Shown: positions 1 through 8,848, numbered from the stretch's first letter. The stretch: DNA of 64,000 nucleotides from Tomitella fengzijianii (GCF_007559025.1 NZ_CP041765.1:2972679-3036678), one strand, 5' to 3'. The notes: generated from the sequence alone by a model not told the origin. Numbers and translations: made by a program.

Positions 1-1100
1 ACGACCCGGGCCGGCAGCACCGCTGACGCCTCCGCGGCCGCCAGCGGCGACGAGGTGAGCACTCCCGTGACCGTGCCGACCTCCACGCCCGCCGCGCGCA
101 GCACGTCGACCCCCGCGGCCGCACCCAGCGAGTCCGTCGCCGCGAACACCACGTGGTCCACCTGTTCGCGAAAGCCCGGGTCGGCCAGCAACCGGGCGGT
201 CTCGCGCTGGTAGACGCCGTCCGCGACCTCGATGACGATCGCATCCGGTCCGACCTCCGCCAGTGCGGCGATCAGCCCCGTGAACACCGCCCGGACGGAG
301 TCGTGGTCCAGCCGGAAGGTCGTCGGATACCCGAAGTCGGTGAAATCGAGGACCTTCGCCGCGCCGGCGTCGCTGTAGAGCCCCGGATCGTTCGCGGCTC
401 CGGTGCCGGTCGCCTTGCCCGCTGCGACGGCGAGGCCCGCATCCGCCAACCCGCGCACCAGGTTCGCGACGGCCGTCGTCTTCCCGGAGTTCATCGCGGT
501 GCCCAGCACCGCGACCACCGGCGGCCGTCCGACGGCGTGGCGGTCGACGGGGTGGTGGTCGACGGCGTGGCGGTCGACGGGGTGACGGGGATCAGGCCGG
601 CGGGGGGCGATGTCGCGCAGATTGACAGTGCGGCCGCCACGGCTGAGCAACCCCAGGGGCTCGATCCTGGTGGCCTGGACGATCGAATCGTGCTGTGCGA
701 TCACCTGGGCCGCCACGCCGCCTCCGGCGACCAGGCTGCAATCGCCGAGCCGGTCCGGAACCACGGCGTGGAACTGATCGGACGCGTACCGGTTTCCGTA
801 GGCGACCAGGATCTCGTCGCCTGCGAACAGCGCCTGACGCCGTCCGCCGGGGCTCTGCAGCCGGGTGTGCTTCCCGATCTCCGCGACGCGCGCGAGCACC
901 ACGTCGCCGGCCGACGGGCGCGATGCCGTCAGCCGGTAGCCGGTCGCGTCGCCGGCGAGCCGCTCGGCGAGGTGGCGGGTGATGTACGCCTTTTTGGCAG
1001 CCCGCAGCCGGACCGGGTCGACCACCGCACCACGCCACCCGTACGGGCGCTCGTCGATGGTCCGCCCCGCGCCGGCGGACTGTTCCACAGCGATTGTCAT
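1..1100 (-). CDS. DUF1611-type P-loop NTPase, 3' end beyond window
   Basis: Reading the minus strand from an ATG at 1100 gives 366 codons with no stop before the window edge, so the C-terminus is missing. An AGGAGA ribosome site lies 6 nt before the start. An N-terminal domain (about 1-165) is followed by a His/Asp/Pro-rich linker (about 168-193), then a Walker A motif GTAMNSGKTT (about 200-209). The region after it, with GKATGTGAAND, VLDFTDFGYPTTFRLD and IVIEVADGVYQRET, matches the DUF1611 P-loop family as I remember it. Some members are annotated as MobB-like or as N-acyl amino acid modifying proteins, but the substrate is not shown here. It is transcribed away from the fadE genes. Function is unknown beyond nucleotide binding. 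Confidence 0.8.
   Translation of the reverse strand, partial: MTIAVEQSAGAGRTIDERPYGWRGAVVDPVRLRAAKKAYITRHLAERLAGDATGYRLTASRPSAGDVVLARVAEIGKHTRLQSPGGRRQALFAGDEILVAYGNRYASDQFHAVVPDRLGDCSLVAGGGVAAQVIAQHDSIVQATRIEPLGLLSRGGRTVNLRDIAPRRPDPRHPVDRHAVDHHPVDRHAVGRPPVVAVLGTAMNSGKTTAVANLVRGLADAGLAVAAGKATGTGAANDPGLYSDAGAAKVLDFTDFGYPTTFRLDHDSVRAVFTGLIAALAEVGPDAIVIEVADGVYQRETARLLADPGFREQVDHVVFAATDSLGAAAGVDVLRAAGVEVGTVTGVLTSSPLAAAEASAVLPARV
529..585. repeat. 15-bp tandem repeat inside the DUF1611-type gene
   Basis: Nearly four copies of a 15-bp unit (gtcgacggggtggtg and variants) run in frame. They encode repeated V-D-[R/H]-H-[A/P] pentapeptides in the linker between the N-terminal domain and the P-loop. 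The unit length is a multiple of three, so copy-number change would not shift the frame. Confidence 0.85.
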
Positions 1101-1268
1101 GTCGTTCTCCTGCTCTCCGTACCGGCGAATGCGCACGGGCTCCTGCACTCGCCTCCCATCAGTCCCATCCACGAGCAAACGCCGGGTTGATGAGCGCACG
1201 ATGACATCCGGATGAGAGTCCTCTCATCCGTTCCGGACGCAGGTCGACGCACCGGACCGGGATTCCGG

Positions 1269-1297
1269 TACACAATTACCTTACCGTGGAGTAAGAT
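1269..1297 (+). promoter_or_regulatory. Probable promoter with overlapping operator for the fadE pair
   Basis: TACACA (1269-1274) and TAAGAT (1292-1297) are 17 bp apart and could be -35 and -10 boxes. A perfect inverted repeat CTTAC-N6-GTAAG (1280-1295) overlaps them, as expected for a TetR-type repressor site. This is inference from pattern only; the regulator is not identified. The rest of 1101-1390 shows nothing else clear. Confidence 0.4.
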
Positions 1298-1390
1298 CAA
1301 CGGGGAGAACAAGCGGGTCCGCCCTGCGACCCGGCACGTGTGGGCGACATCGATCGCGGCACACCCGGCCCTTACGGACAGATGGTGACT

Positions 1391-2779
1391 ATGAGCAAGA
1401 ACGGCAACTCCCCCACGCGGCCCCGCCGCACCGACTCCACCGTCGGACTCAACCCCATCAAACGCGACGTCATCGGCACGGCCATGCGCGTGCTCACCTC
1501 CATCACGGGATCGACCCTCGCGGACAAGTACGGCATCCGCGAGACGGTGGACCGTGTCGCCTACGAGGGGACCAAGACGGGGTTCCGCACCCTCGGCGCC
1601 GCCAACCGCGTCTTCGACAAGGTCCCGGGCGGCGGCAAGCCCGCCCGTCTGAAGTCCGCCAAGCCCGGCGGGTTCGACGTCACCCCCACCGACGAGCAGC
1701 AGATGATCGTCGACACGGTCAAGGACTTCGCCGCGGAGATCCTGCGCCCCGCCGCGGCCGACGCCGACGCCTCCGCCGCCGCCCCCGCCGACCTGCTCGG
1801 CCGGGCCGCGGAACTGGGCGTGACCATGATCAACATCCCCGACTCCCTCGAGGGGGCCGCCGAGGAGCGCGGGGCCGTCACCAATGCGCTCGTCGCCGAG
1901 GCCCTCGCCCACGGCGACATGGGCCTGGCGCTGCCGGTGCTGGCGCCCAGCGGCGTCGCCGTCGCACTCACCCAGTGGGGCACCGACGAGCAGCAGCAGA
2001 CCTACCTGCCGGCCTTCGCCGGCGAGCAGGTCCCCGCCGCGGCGGTCGTCGTCGCGGAGCCGCGCCCGCTGTTCAACCCTTTCGCCCTGCAGACGAAGGC
2101 CGTGCGCACCGCCGACGGCTACACCCTCGACGGCGTCAAGTCGATGGTGCCGGCGGCGGGCGCTGCCGAGCTGTTCGTCATCGCCGCCGAGCTGGACGGC
2201 AAGCCCGCGTTCTTCCTCGTCGAGTCGGATTCGAGCGGCCTCGTCGTGGAGGCCGACCCGAGCATGGGCCTGCGCGCGGCCGGCCTGGGGCGGCTCATCC
2301 TCGAGAACGTCACCCTGCCCCGCGAATCCCTCCTGGGGGGACCGGACACGGACCCCGCCGCGCGCGCCCAGGAGTACTCCGACGCCATCGCGCTCGCCCG
2401 CCTCGGATGGTCGTCGCTGACGGTCGGCGCCGGGCAGGCAGTCCTGGACTACGTCACCCCCTACGTCAACGAGCGTGAAGCCTTCGGCGAACCCGTCAGC
2501 CACCGGCAGGCCGTCGCTTTCATGGTGGCGGACATCGCCATCGAGCTCGAAGGCCTGCGCCTGGTCACCTACCGCGGCGCCTCCCGCGCCGACCAGGGAC
2601 TGGCGTTCAACCGCGAGGCCGCGCTGGCGCGCAAGCTCGCCGCCGACAAGGGCATGCGGATCGGGCTGGACGGCGTGCAGCTCCTCGGCGGCCACGGCTA
2701 CACCAAGGAGCATCCCGTGGAGCGCTGGTACCGCGACCTGCGCGCCGTCGGGATCGGCGAGGGCGTCGTCCTCATCTAG
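1391..2779 (+). CDS. Acyl-CoA dehydrogenase, FadE24-like
   Basis: A 462-residue acyl-CoA dehydrogenase-fold flavoprotein. A roughly 90-residue N-terminal extension precedes the usual domain. The C-terminal signature GGHGYTKEHPVERWYRDLR is near residue 430, and the GEG close to the end sits where many family members have the catalytic Glu in YEGT. The layout and the next gene match FadE24-FadE23 of mycobacteria (Rv3139-Rv3140 in memory), thought to be partner subunits acting on an unidentified acyl-CoA. The start is uncertain: ATG at 1382, GTG at 1385 and ATG at 1391 are all in frame, and none has a strong ribosome site. Its stop codon is embedded in a short duplication (2768-2797). Confidence 0.85.
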   Translation: MSKNGNSPTRPRRTDSTVGLNPIKRDVIGTAMRVLTSITGSTLADKYGIRETVDRVAYEGTKTGFRTLGAANRVFDKVPGGGKPARLKSAKPGGFDVTPTDEQQMIVDTVKDFAAEILRPAAADADASAAAPADLLGRAAELGVTMINIPDSLEGAAEERGAVTNALVAEALAHGDMGLALPVLAPSGVAVALTQWGTDEQQQTYLPAFAGEQVPAAAVVVAEPRPLFNPFALQTKAVRTADGYTLDGVKSMVPAAGAAELFVIAAELDGKPAFFLVESDSSGLVVEADPSMGLRAAGLGRLILENVTLPRESLLGGPDTDPAARAQEYSDAIALARLGWSSLTVGAGQAVLDYVTPYVNEREAFGEPVSHRQAVAFMVADIAIELEGLRLVTYRGASRADQGLAFNREAALARKLAADKGMRIGLDGVQLLGGHGYTKEHPVERWYRDLRAVGIGEGVVLI

Positions 2780-2797
2780 CCGGTCCTCATCTAGCCG
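2768..2797. repeat. 15-bp direct duplication at the fadE24-like stop codon
   Basis: gtcctcatctagccg occurs twice back to back. The first copy carries the last codons and the TAG stop, and the second copy is untranslated. Confidence 0.8.
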
Positions 2798-2852
2798 GTC
2801 CGCATCCAGACCGCCCGCTACCGCTTCTTCCACGCCCCACCATGGAGACACG

Positions 2853-4061
2853 ATGATCAACCTCGAACTACCGAAGAAGATGAAGGCCGCGTCCAACCAG
2901 GCACACCAGGCCGCCGCCCAGATCTTCCGCCCCATCTCGCGCAAGTACGACCTCGCCGAGCACGAGCGCCCCGTGGAACTCGACACGATGGCCAGCCTGG
3001 TCGAGGGCCTCGCGGACGCCGGTCAGGCCGCATCCGGCGCCACCCTCGGCCGCGGCTCCGACACCAAGGCACCCGAGGGCAACGTCAACGGCGGAAACAT
3101 GTCGTCGCTGATGAACGTCATCGAAACCTGCTGGGGCGACGTGGGCCTCACCCTCGCCATCCCTTATCAGGGGCTGGGCAACTCGGCGATCGCCTCGGTG
3201 GCCACCGACGAACAGCTCGAACGCTTCGGCAAGGTGTGGGCGTCGATGGCGATCACCGAGCCGGGCTTCGGCTCCGACTCGGCAGCGGTGACCACCACCG
3301 CAGTCCTGGACGGCGACGAGTGGGTGCTCAACGGCGAGAAGATCTTCGTCACCGCCGGCGAACGCTCCACCCACATCGTCGTGTGGGCCAGCGTCGACCG
3401 CTCGAAGGGCCGCGCCGCCATCAAGTCGTTCGTCGTCCCCCGCGACGCCCCCGGGCTGTCGGTGGCGCGCCTCGAGCACAAGCTCGGCATCAAGGCCTCC
3501 GACACGGCCGTGCTGCTGGTGGAGGACTGCCGGATCCCGCGCGACAACATCCTGGGCAGCCCCGAGGTCGACACGGCCAAGGGCTTCGGCGGCGTGATGG
3601 CCACCTTCGACAACACCCGTCCGTTGGTCGCCGGCATGGCCGTCGGCGTCGGCCGCGCCGCACTCGAAGAGCTCCGGCGGATCCTCACCGACGCGGGCAT
3701 CGAGATCTCCTACGACATCCCCGCCGTCAACCAGCCCGCCGCGGCCGCCGCGTACCTGGAGCTGGAGTCCGACTGGGAGGCGGCCCAGCTGCTCACCATC
3801 CGCGCAGCCTGGATGGCCGACAACAAGAAGCCCAACTCGCTGGAGGCCTCCATGGCCAAGGCCAAGGCCGGGCGCATGGGCACCGCCGTCACCCTCAAGG
3901 CGGTCGAGCTGGCCGGCAGCTTCGGCTACTCGGAGCGCTCGCTTCTGGAGAAGTGGGCGCGCGACGCCAAGATCCTCGACATCTTCGAGGGCACCCAGCA
4001 GATCCAGCAGCTCATCGTCGCCCGCCGGGTGCTGGGACTCTCGTCCGCCGAACTGAAATAG
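2853..4061 (+). CDS. Acyl-CoA dehydrogenase, FadE23-like
   Basis: A 402-residue acyl-CoA dehydrogenase of ordinary length, 73 bp behind its FadE24-like partner, so the two are probably co-transcribed. The FAD-contact region MAITEPGFGSDSAAV is near residue 130, and the C-terminus GYSERSLLEKWARDAK followed by ILDIFEGTQQIQ is typical, with Glu in FEGT the likely catalytic base. The N-terminus MINLELPKKMKA resembles mycobacterial FadE23 as remembered. The role is inferred to be the first oxidation step of beta-oxidation for a fatty or steroid-like acyl-CoA, possibly as a heterotetramer with the upstream protein. A GGAG sits 6 nt before the ATG. Confidence 0.88.
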   Translation: MINLELPKKMKAASNQAHQAAAQIFRPISRKYDLAEHERPVELDTMASLVEGLADAGQAASGATLGRGSDTKAPEGNVNGGNMSSLMNVIETCWGDVGLTLAIPYQGLGNSAIASVATDEQLERFGKVWASMAITEPGFGSDSAAVTTTAVLDGDEWVLNGEKIFVTAGERSTHIVVWASVDRSKGRAAIKSFVVPRDAPGLSVARLEHKLGIKASDTAVLLVEDCRIPRDNILGSPEVDTAKGFGGVMATFDNTRPLVAGMAVGVGRAALEELRRILTDAGIEISYDIPAVNQPAAAAAYLELESDWEAAQLLTIRAAWMADNKKPNSLEASMAKAKAGRMGTAVTLKAVELAGSFGYSERSLLEKWARDAKILDIFEGTQQIQQLIVARRVLGLSSAELK

Positions 4062-4090
4062 CAGGTCAGGCGTCACCCCGCTTCCGCCGT

Positions 4091-4148
4091 CGAGTTGGTG
4101 GTTTTTCGGTGCTTTCCGCGCGGAAAGCACCGAAAAACACCCCACTCG
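4091..4148. terminator. Bidirectional terminator with 38-bp perfect palindrome
   Basis: Positions 4101-4138 form a perfect palindrome with arms gtttttcggtgctttccg. Weaker outer arms (CGAGT at 4091, ACTCG at 4144) extend it. The A/T-rich arm ends give a T-run on both strands. It lies between the converging fadE23-like and ABC-F genes. Confidence 0.85.
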
Positions 4149-4166
4149 AGCCGCGTCGGCGTCGCG

Positions 4167-5798
4167 TCACAGCTCGATCCGGCGATCCACTCCCGCCTCC
4201 TCGAGGAACCGCATGTCGTGACTGACCACGATGAGCGCCCCCGGCCAGCCGCGCAACGCATCGGCGAGCTGTTCGACGGACTCGATGTCGAGGTTGTTCG
4301 TCGGTTCGTCGAGCATGAGCAGTTGCGGAGCGGGACGCCGGAACAACACCACGCCCAGTGCGGCGCGCAGCCGTTCGCCTCCCGACAACGCGCCGATGCG
4401 CTTGTCCGACGAGCGTCCTCGGAACAGCAGACGCGCCAGGTGCGCGTGCACCTCTTCGGAGTCCGCGCCGGGACGCGCATCCGCCACCGCCTCGGCGATC
4501 GTCGCGCCGTCGTCGAGGAAGTCGAGCCGCTGCGGCAGGTACGCCGCAGGCACCCGCAGGTCGCCCGACGCGATGATCGCGCGCAGCAACGTCGTCTTGC
4601 CCGAGCCGTTGCGTCCCACCACGCCGATCCGCTCCGGCCCCACCACCGCGAGCATCGCCTCGGCCCCTCCGGGCGCGCCGGAGGGCATCGCCGTGGGCGC
4701 CGCGGCAGGCCACGGCGTCGTCAGCACCTCCCGCCTCGCGGGCAGCTCGCACTCGGGCAGGTCGATCCGGATGCGCTTGTCGTCGCGCACCTGATTGCGC
4801 GCCTCCTCGAGCGCATCCGCGGCCCGCTCCACCTCCCCCTCGTGGGCGCCGCGCAGCTTGCCCGCGGAGACCTGCGCCTCCCGCTTGCGCAGGCCCATGA
4901 TCATCTTCGGCTCGCGCTTGCTCTCCTGCATCTTCTTGCCGTAGCGCTGACGCCGGTCCAGCTTGACGCGCGCCTCCACCATCTCCGCACGCTGCTTGCG
5001 CAGGTCGCCGCGGGCATCGCTGACCCGTTGCGTCGCCGCCGACTGTTCGGCGTCGATGACCTCGCGGTAGTGGCTGTACGGCCCGCCGAACAACCGGATC
5101 CGGCCGTCGCGAAGCTCGGCCGTCGCGTCGACGGACTCAAGCAGGTCCAGGTCGTGGCTGACGAGGAGTACCGGCACCGTCAGCGCACCGATGACCTCCA
5201 GTAGGCGACGGCGGGCCGCGACGTCGAGGTTGTTGGTGGGCTCATCGAGCAGCAGCACCTCCGGCTCGGCGAGCAGAATGCCGGCGAGCGCGATCAGCGT
5301 GGCCTCGCCGCCGGACACGGTTCCCACCGTGCGGTCGAGGTCATCGAGCTGGAGGCCGAGCCGCCCGAGCATCGCCCGGCACCGGGCGTCGACGTCCCAA
5401 TCCTCGCCCACCGCGTCGAAATCGGCCGGGTCGACGGAGCCGTCCTCGATGCGGCGCAGCGCGTCGCGCGCGTGTGACACTCCCAGCGTCTCCGCGACGG
5501 TCCGGTCCGCGTCGAGCGTGACGTCCTGCGGCAGCACCGCCACCGGCTGCGGCGTGGAGACCGAACCGCGCCCCGGGGCCGGATCACCCGTCAGCAGCCG
5601 GAACAGCGTCGTCTTGCCAGCCCCGTTGCGGCCGACGAGCGCGGTGATGCCGTCCGGGAACGCGGCGGTGAGACCGTCGAAGACGACGGTGCCGTCCGGC
5701 CAGTGGAAGGCCAGATCGGAAACGACTATGCCGCCGCCCCCGCCGGAGTGGGCCGGACCGGCGGCAGGCAAGGGCGGGATGGACGACGATGCGGGCAT
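4167..5798 (-). CDS. ABC-F family ATPase (ribosome-associated type)
   Basis: A soluble 543-residue protein with two ABC ATPase domains and no membrane segments, which defines ABC-F. Domain 1 has GRNGAGKTT, signature SGGEA and LLLDEPTNNLD. Domain 2 has GRNGSGKTT, signature SGGER and LLMLDEPTNNLD. The basic linker between them (about 245-320, rich in K/R/E) fits the interdomain arm that enters the ribosome. ABC-F proteins act on ribosomes as translation factors or as antibiotic-resistance factors; which applies cannot be decided from sequence. The start at ATG 5798 is chosen because the ABC fold begins about 20 residues later and a GGGAG lies 6 nt upstream. An in-frame extension to 5945 is possible but looks non-coding. 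Confidence 0.9.
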   Translation of the reverse strand: MPASSSIPPLPAAGPAHSGGGGGIVVSDLAFHWPDGTVVFDGLTAAFPDGITALVGRNGAGKTTLFRLLTGDPAPGRGSVSTPQPVAVLPQDVTLDADRTVAETLGVSHARDALRRIEDGSVDPADFDAVGEDWDVDARCRAMLGRLGLQLDDLDRTVGTVSGGEATLIALAGILLAEPEVLLLDEPTNNLDVAARRRLLEVIGALTVPVLLVSHDLDLLESVDATAELRDGRIRLFGGPYSHYREVIDAEQSAATQRVSDARGDLRKQRAEMVEARVKLDRRQRYGKKMQESKREPKMIMGLRKREAQVSAGKLRGAHEGEVERAADALEEARNQVRDDKRIRIDLPECELPARREVLTTPWPAAAPTAMPSGAPGGAEAMLAVVGPERIGVVGRNGSGKTTLLRAIIASGDLRVPAAYLPQRLDFLDDGATIAEAVADARPGADSEEVHAHLARLLFRGRSSDKRIGALSGGERLRAALGVVLFRRPAPQLLMLDEPTNNLDIESVEQLADALRGWPGALIVVSHDMRFLEEAGVDRRIEL

Positions 5799-5800
5799 GA

Positions 5801-5854
5801 GTGCTCCCAGGAGGTGTGCGGCTGCGTGGCTGCGTACTACCTCTGGAGGAGCAC
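5801..5854 (-). promoter_or_regulatory. Hairpin covering the ABC-F ribosome site
   Basis: On the minus strand the bases just before the ABC-F start can fold. GTGCTCC and AGAGGT near 5854-5839 pair with ACCTCC and GGAGCAC at 5815-5801, burying the Shine-Dalgarno sequence two bases before the ATG. This would suit translational attenuation. The remainder of the 327-bp gap (5799-6125) between the divergent ABC-F and acyl-CoA ligase genes holds AT-richer hexamers (for example catagggt near 5975) that may be promoters, but nothing firm. Confidence 0.45.
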
Positions 5855-6125
5855 CGGCATCACTCGTCTCTGGCTCGGCGGCAGGAACGGCCTGAACGGT
5901 ATCGCGTCGAACCGCGTTCGGCAACGGTCCTGTTATCCGGCCCACCCCCGCACGCGCCGATAGAGTCTCGGGTCATAGGGTGAAGCACGGCACATGCACC
6001 GGCCGTCACAGACACATGCTGCGGCGCCGGCGCATCGCGCGACGTGGGGGCGCAGGACGCGTCACCGTCCGTCGCCGCGGTTGTGCCGCCGGCGATCAGG
6101 AAGTTCCCGCGGGGAAGGTACACGC

Positions 6126-7805
6126 ATGATCCAGAAGTCCGCGACGACCGATCTGCTCGCGCGCTACGGGGGCAGGGCCAGGGAGGTGGCCCGCAGCGTG
6201 CTGGTGATGCAACGCGCAGGTCTCGTGCCCTTTCCCCGCCTGGACCACGGTGTGCACTCGCTGATCGCGCTGAGCAGGTTCGGCCCCTTCGTCGGCGCCG
6301 CCAAGCACGCCGCGGCGCTCACCCCGGACCGCGCCGCCATCATCGACGAGCTCGGCCCGCTGACCTTCCGCGAACTCGACGTGCAGTCCAATGCGCTCGC
6401 CCGGGCCTGGCAGGCGGACGGCCTGGGGCAGGGCTCGGTGATCGCCGCGCTGTGCCGCGATCACCGCGGGCTGGTCCTCACCATGCTCGCCAGCGGCAAG
6501 ATCGGCGCCCGGCTGGTCATGTTCAACACCGGCTTCGCGGGACCGCAGCTGGCCGACGTCGCGAAGCGGGAGAACGTCCGCGCGCTGGTGTACGACGACG
6601 AGTTCACCGATCTGCTCAGCGCCCTCCCCGACGGTCTGGCGCGCTACTCGGCCTGGACCGAAGCGGGCTCCGGCGCCGGCGCCCAGGCCGCAACCCCCGT
6701 GCCCTCGGTGTTCACCCTCATCGCCGAGCACTCGAGCGACGCGCTGCCCGCCCCCGCCAAGCCGGGCGGCTTCGTTCTGCTCACCAGCGGCACCACGGGC
6801 ACTCCCAAGGGCGCCCCCCGCGACCGGCTCACCGTGTTCGCCTCCGCCCAGTTCCTGGACCGCATCCCGCTGCGCAGAGGCGGCATCACTTTCATGGCCG
6901 CGCCGATCTTCCACGGCACCGGCGTCTCCCAGTTCATCCTTTCGATCGCCCTGGGCTGCACTGTGATCTTCAGCCGCCGGTTCGACCCCGAGCGCACGCT
7001 CGCCGGCATCGCGGAGCACAAGGCCGACGCGCTGATCGTCGTGCCCACGATGCTGCAACGGATCATCGATCTGGGCCCCGAGGTGCTCGGCCGGTACGAC
7101 ACGACGACGCTGCGGATCATCTTCGCCGCAGGCTCTGCCATCTCCCCCGACCTGAGCCGGCGCACCGAGGAGATCTTCGGGCCGGTTCTCTACAACCTCT
7201 ACGGGTCGACGGAGGTGGCCGTCGCCACCGTCGCCACCCCGGACGATCTGCGTCTGGCCCCCGGCACCGCGGGCCGCCCGCCCGTCACCTGCGAGGTGCG
7301 GCTCTACGATGCCGACGACCGGCAGATCACCGCGCCGGATGTGACAGGCCGGATCTTCGTGCGCAGCGGACTCAGCTTCGGCGGCTACACCGACGGGCGC
7401 AACAAGGTGATGATCGACGGCCTGCTGTCCTCCGGCGACGTCGGCCACTTCGACCGCAACGGGCTGCTGTTCATCGAGGGCCGCGACGACGACATGATCG
7501 TCTCCGGCGGCGAGAACGTCTTCCCCCTCGAGGTGGAGAACCTCCTGGTGGAACGCGACGACGTCCACGAGGCCGCCGTGGTGGGCGTGGAGGACGAGAC
7601 GTTCGGGCACCGCCTCCGCGCGGTGGTCGCCCTCGCGGACGGGGTGCCCGCGGGCGACGCCGCCGATGCGAAGGCCGACGAGCTCAAGGCCTACGTCAAG
7701 GCCAACCTGGCCCGCTACAAGGTCCCGCGCGAAATCATCTTCGTCGAGCGGCTCCCCCGCAACGCCACCGGCAAGCTGCTCAAGAACAAGGTCGCCGAGC
7801 TGTAG
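6126..7805 (+). CDS. Acyl-CoA synthetase / AMP-dependent ligase, FadD2-like
   Basis: A 559-residue ANL-superfamily enzyme that would activate a fatty or aromatic acid to its CoA thioester through an acyl-adenylate. The phosphate loop LLTSGTTGTPKGA is near residue 215, the A5-type motif YGSTEVA near 355, SGGENVFPLEVE near 460, and the C-terminal lysine motif PRNATGKLLK about ten residues from the end. Length and an N-terminal segment rich in hydrophobic residues resemble mycobacterial FadD2 (Rv0270 in memory), but several FadD paralogues are similar, so the symbol is withheld. The ATG at 6126 follows GGGGAAGG. It is divergent from the ABC-F gene. Confidence 0.87.
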   Translation: MIQKSATTDLLARYGGRAREVARSVLVMQRAGLVPFPRLDHGVHSLIALSRFGPFVGAAKHAAALTPDRAAIIDELGPLTFRELDVQSNALARAWQADGLGQGSVIAALCRDHRGLVLTMLASGKIGARLVMFNTGFAGPQLADVAKRENVRALVYDDEFTDLLSALPDGLARYSAWTEAGSGAGAQAATPVPSVFTLIAEHSSDALPAPAKPGGFVLLTSGTTGTPKGAPRDRLTVFASAQFLDRIPLRRGGITFMAAPIFHGTGVSQFILSIALGCTVIFSRRFDPERTLAGIAEHKADALIVVPTMLQRIIDLGPEVLGRYDTTTLRIIFAAGSAISPDLSRRTEEIFGPVLYNLYGSTEVAVATVATPDDLRLAPGTAGRPPVTCEVRLYDADDRQITAPDVTGRIFVRSGLSFGGYTDGRNKVMIDGLLSSGDVGHFDRNGLLFIEGRDDDMIVSGGENVFPLEVENLLVERDDVHEAAVVGVEDETFGHRLRAVVALADGVPAGDAADAKADELKAYVKANLARYKVPREIIFVERLPRNATGKLLKNKVAEL

Positions 7806-7865
7806 CAGGTCCGGGGCGTACCGGGCGGGAGTGCGGGCCGGGGTTTCCTGTCGGACCCGTGCGGC

Positions 7866-8321
7866 ATGCTCTACACCATGAATGAGCCGCGCATCGCCTG
7901 CGCCACAGCCGCCCTCGCACCGATCCCCGAGGACTACTGCGCGGTCACCGCATCCGAGGTGGCCGCGCAGGAGAACGGCCACTCCTTCCACCGAGCCCTG
8001 CACATCGGCTGGGCCTGGGGAGTGGACGAGAGCGGCCGCGAGTACCTCGATCTCCTCTGGGAGCACCGGCACCCCGGCACACACGCCGACCGGTACTTCG
8101 CCGACGGTACGACCGAGGGCATCGCGGTTCCGTTCCGCGGCTACCCGATGGCGGAGGATCCGGCGGAGAACGCGGAGCGCGAGCGGTGGTACCTCGCAGA
8201 GAACAGGCGGATCTACGCCGACCTCCGGGGGCGAGGACTCCTCCCCGACGCCGGCGCGAACGTGCCCTCGCAGGACATCAACGAGTTCCTGCAGACCGGG
8301 GGCCAGGTAGACGGCGACTAG
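7866..8321 (+). CDS. Hypothetical protein
   Basis: A 151-residue acidic, soluble protein with no recognisable domain, signal peptide or membrane segment. Aromatic residues are frequent (a GWAWGVDESGREYLDLLWEHR stretch is near residue 50, shown here in part) and a long charged helix is likely at 95-125. The start is ambiguous between ATG 7866 and ATG 7878, and neither has a clear ribosome site. Codon use is like its neighbours, with high GC at third positions, and it stands alone between the fadD2-like gene and the tRNA genes. I do not recognise its family. Confidence 0.7.
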   Translation: MLYTMNEPRIACATAALAPIPEDYCAVTASEVAAQENGHSFHRALHIGWAWGVDESGREYLDLLWEHRHPGTHADRYFADGTTEGIAVPFRGYPMAEDPAENAERERWYLAENRRIYADLRGRGLLPDAGANVPSQDINEFLQTGGQVDGD

Positions 8322-8406
8322 CGGGCCCGCCCGCAATACACCCCGCAATACACACAGCGCGACCCGGCCGGAACGGGCCGGGAAGCGCTCTGAGCAGGAA
8401 AGCACT

Positions 8407-8438
8407 CAGGCCCGGGAAACCATGGTTTCCCGGGCCTG
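8407..8438 (-). terminator. Terminator downstream of the first tRNA-fMet gene
   Basis: A perfect 32-bp palindrome (arms caggcccgggaaacca) lies 6 bp past the tRNA 3' end on the minus strand. It could also stop the converging hypothetical gene. Confidence 0.7.
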
Positions 8439-8441
8439 GCC

Positions 8442-8517
<76 letters not shown>

Positions 8518-8528
8518 TTGCGTTTCCT

Positions 8529-8534
8529 ACAGTA
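8529..8534 (-). promoter_or_regulatory. -10 box of tRNA-fMet copy 1
   Basis: On the minus strand ACCGTGTACTGT lies 12-23 nt before the tRNA. The second tRNA copy has ACCGTGTAACGT at nearly the same distance. The shared TG-TANNGT looks like an extended -10. Confidence 0.5.
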
Positions 8535-8712
8535 CACGGTCGGCCCCGCCTACACGAATCGGGTCACCGTGGCCGGCCGCGGAGCCGGCGGCCGGCCTGC
8601 GGCAAGCATCGTCGGTCGCGCATTCGTTGCCGCCGAGGATGTTTCGCCTCGGTCCGGGCCAGGCGCTCGCGCCTCGGCAACCGCACAGAACCCCGACCCC
8701 ACCTGCACAACG

Positions 8713-8751
8713 AAAAGTCCGGGCCGGTCATCATGACCGGCCCGGACTTTT
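8713..8751 (-). terminator. Terminator downstream of the second tRNA-fMet gene
   Basis: A perfect 18-bp stem (arms aaaagtccgggccggtca) with a 3-nt loop ends in TTTT on the minus strand, 7 bp past the tRNA. Confidence 0.85.
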
Positions 8752-8756
8752 CAGTG

Positions 8757-8831
<75 letters not shown>

Positions 8832-8842
8832 TTGCGAGAACC

Positions 8843-8848
8843 ACGTTA
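8843..8848 (-). promoter_or_regulatory. -10 box of tRNA-fMet copy 2
   Basis: TAACGT on the minus strand is preceded by TG (extended -10) with a possible -35 TTGCCC 18 bp further upstream. It is conserved with the box before copy 1. Confidence 0.5.

Noticed and set aside
153-1190. Plus-strand frame of 345 codons at the window start
   Set aside because: The minus strand reads as a P-loop protein with a good ribosome site; this is its shadow.
1097-2986. Minus-strand frame of 629 codons opposite the fadE24-like gene
   Set aside because: Antisense shadow of a clear acyl-CoA dehydrogenase.
4091-4148. Insertion-element end or MITE
   Set aside because: The palindrome has no flanking target duplication and sits exactly between converging stops, so a terminator explains it.
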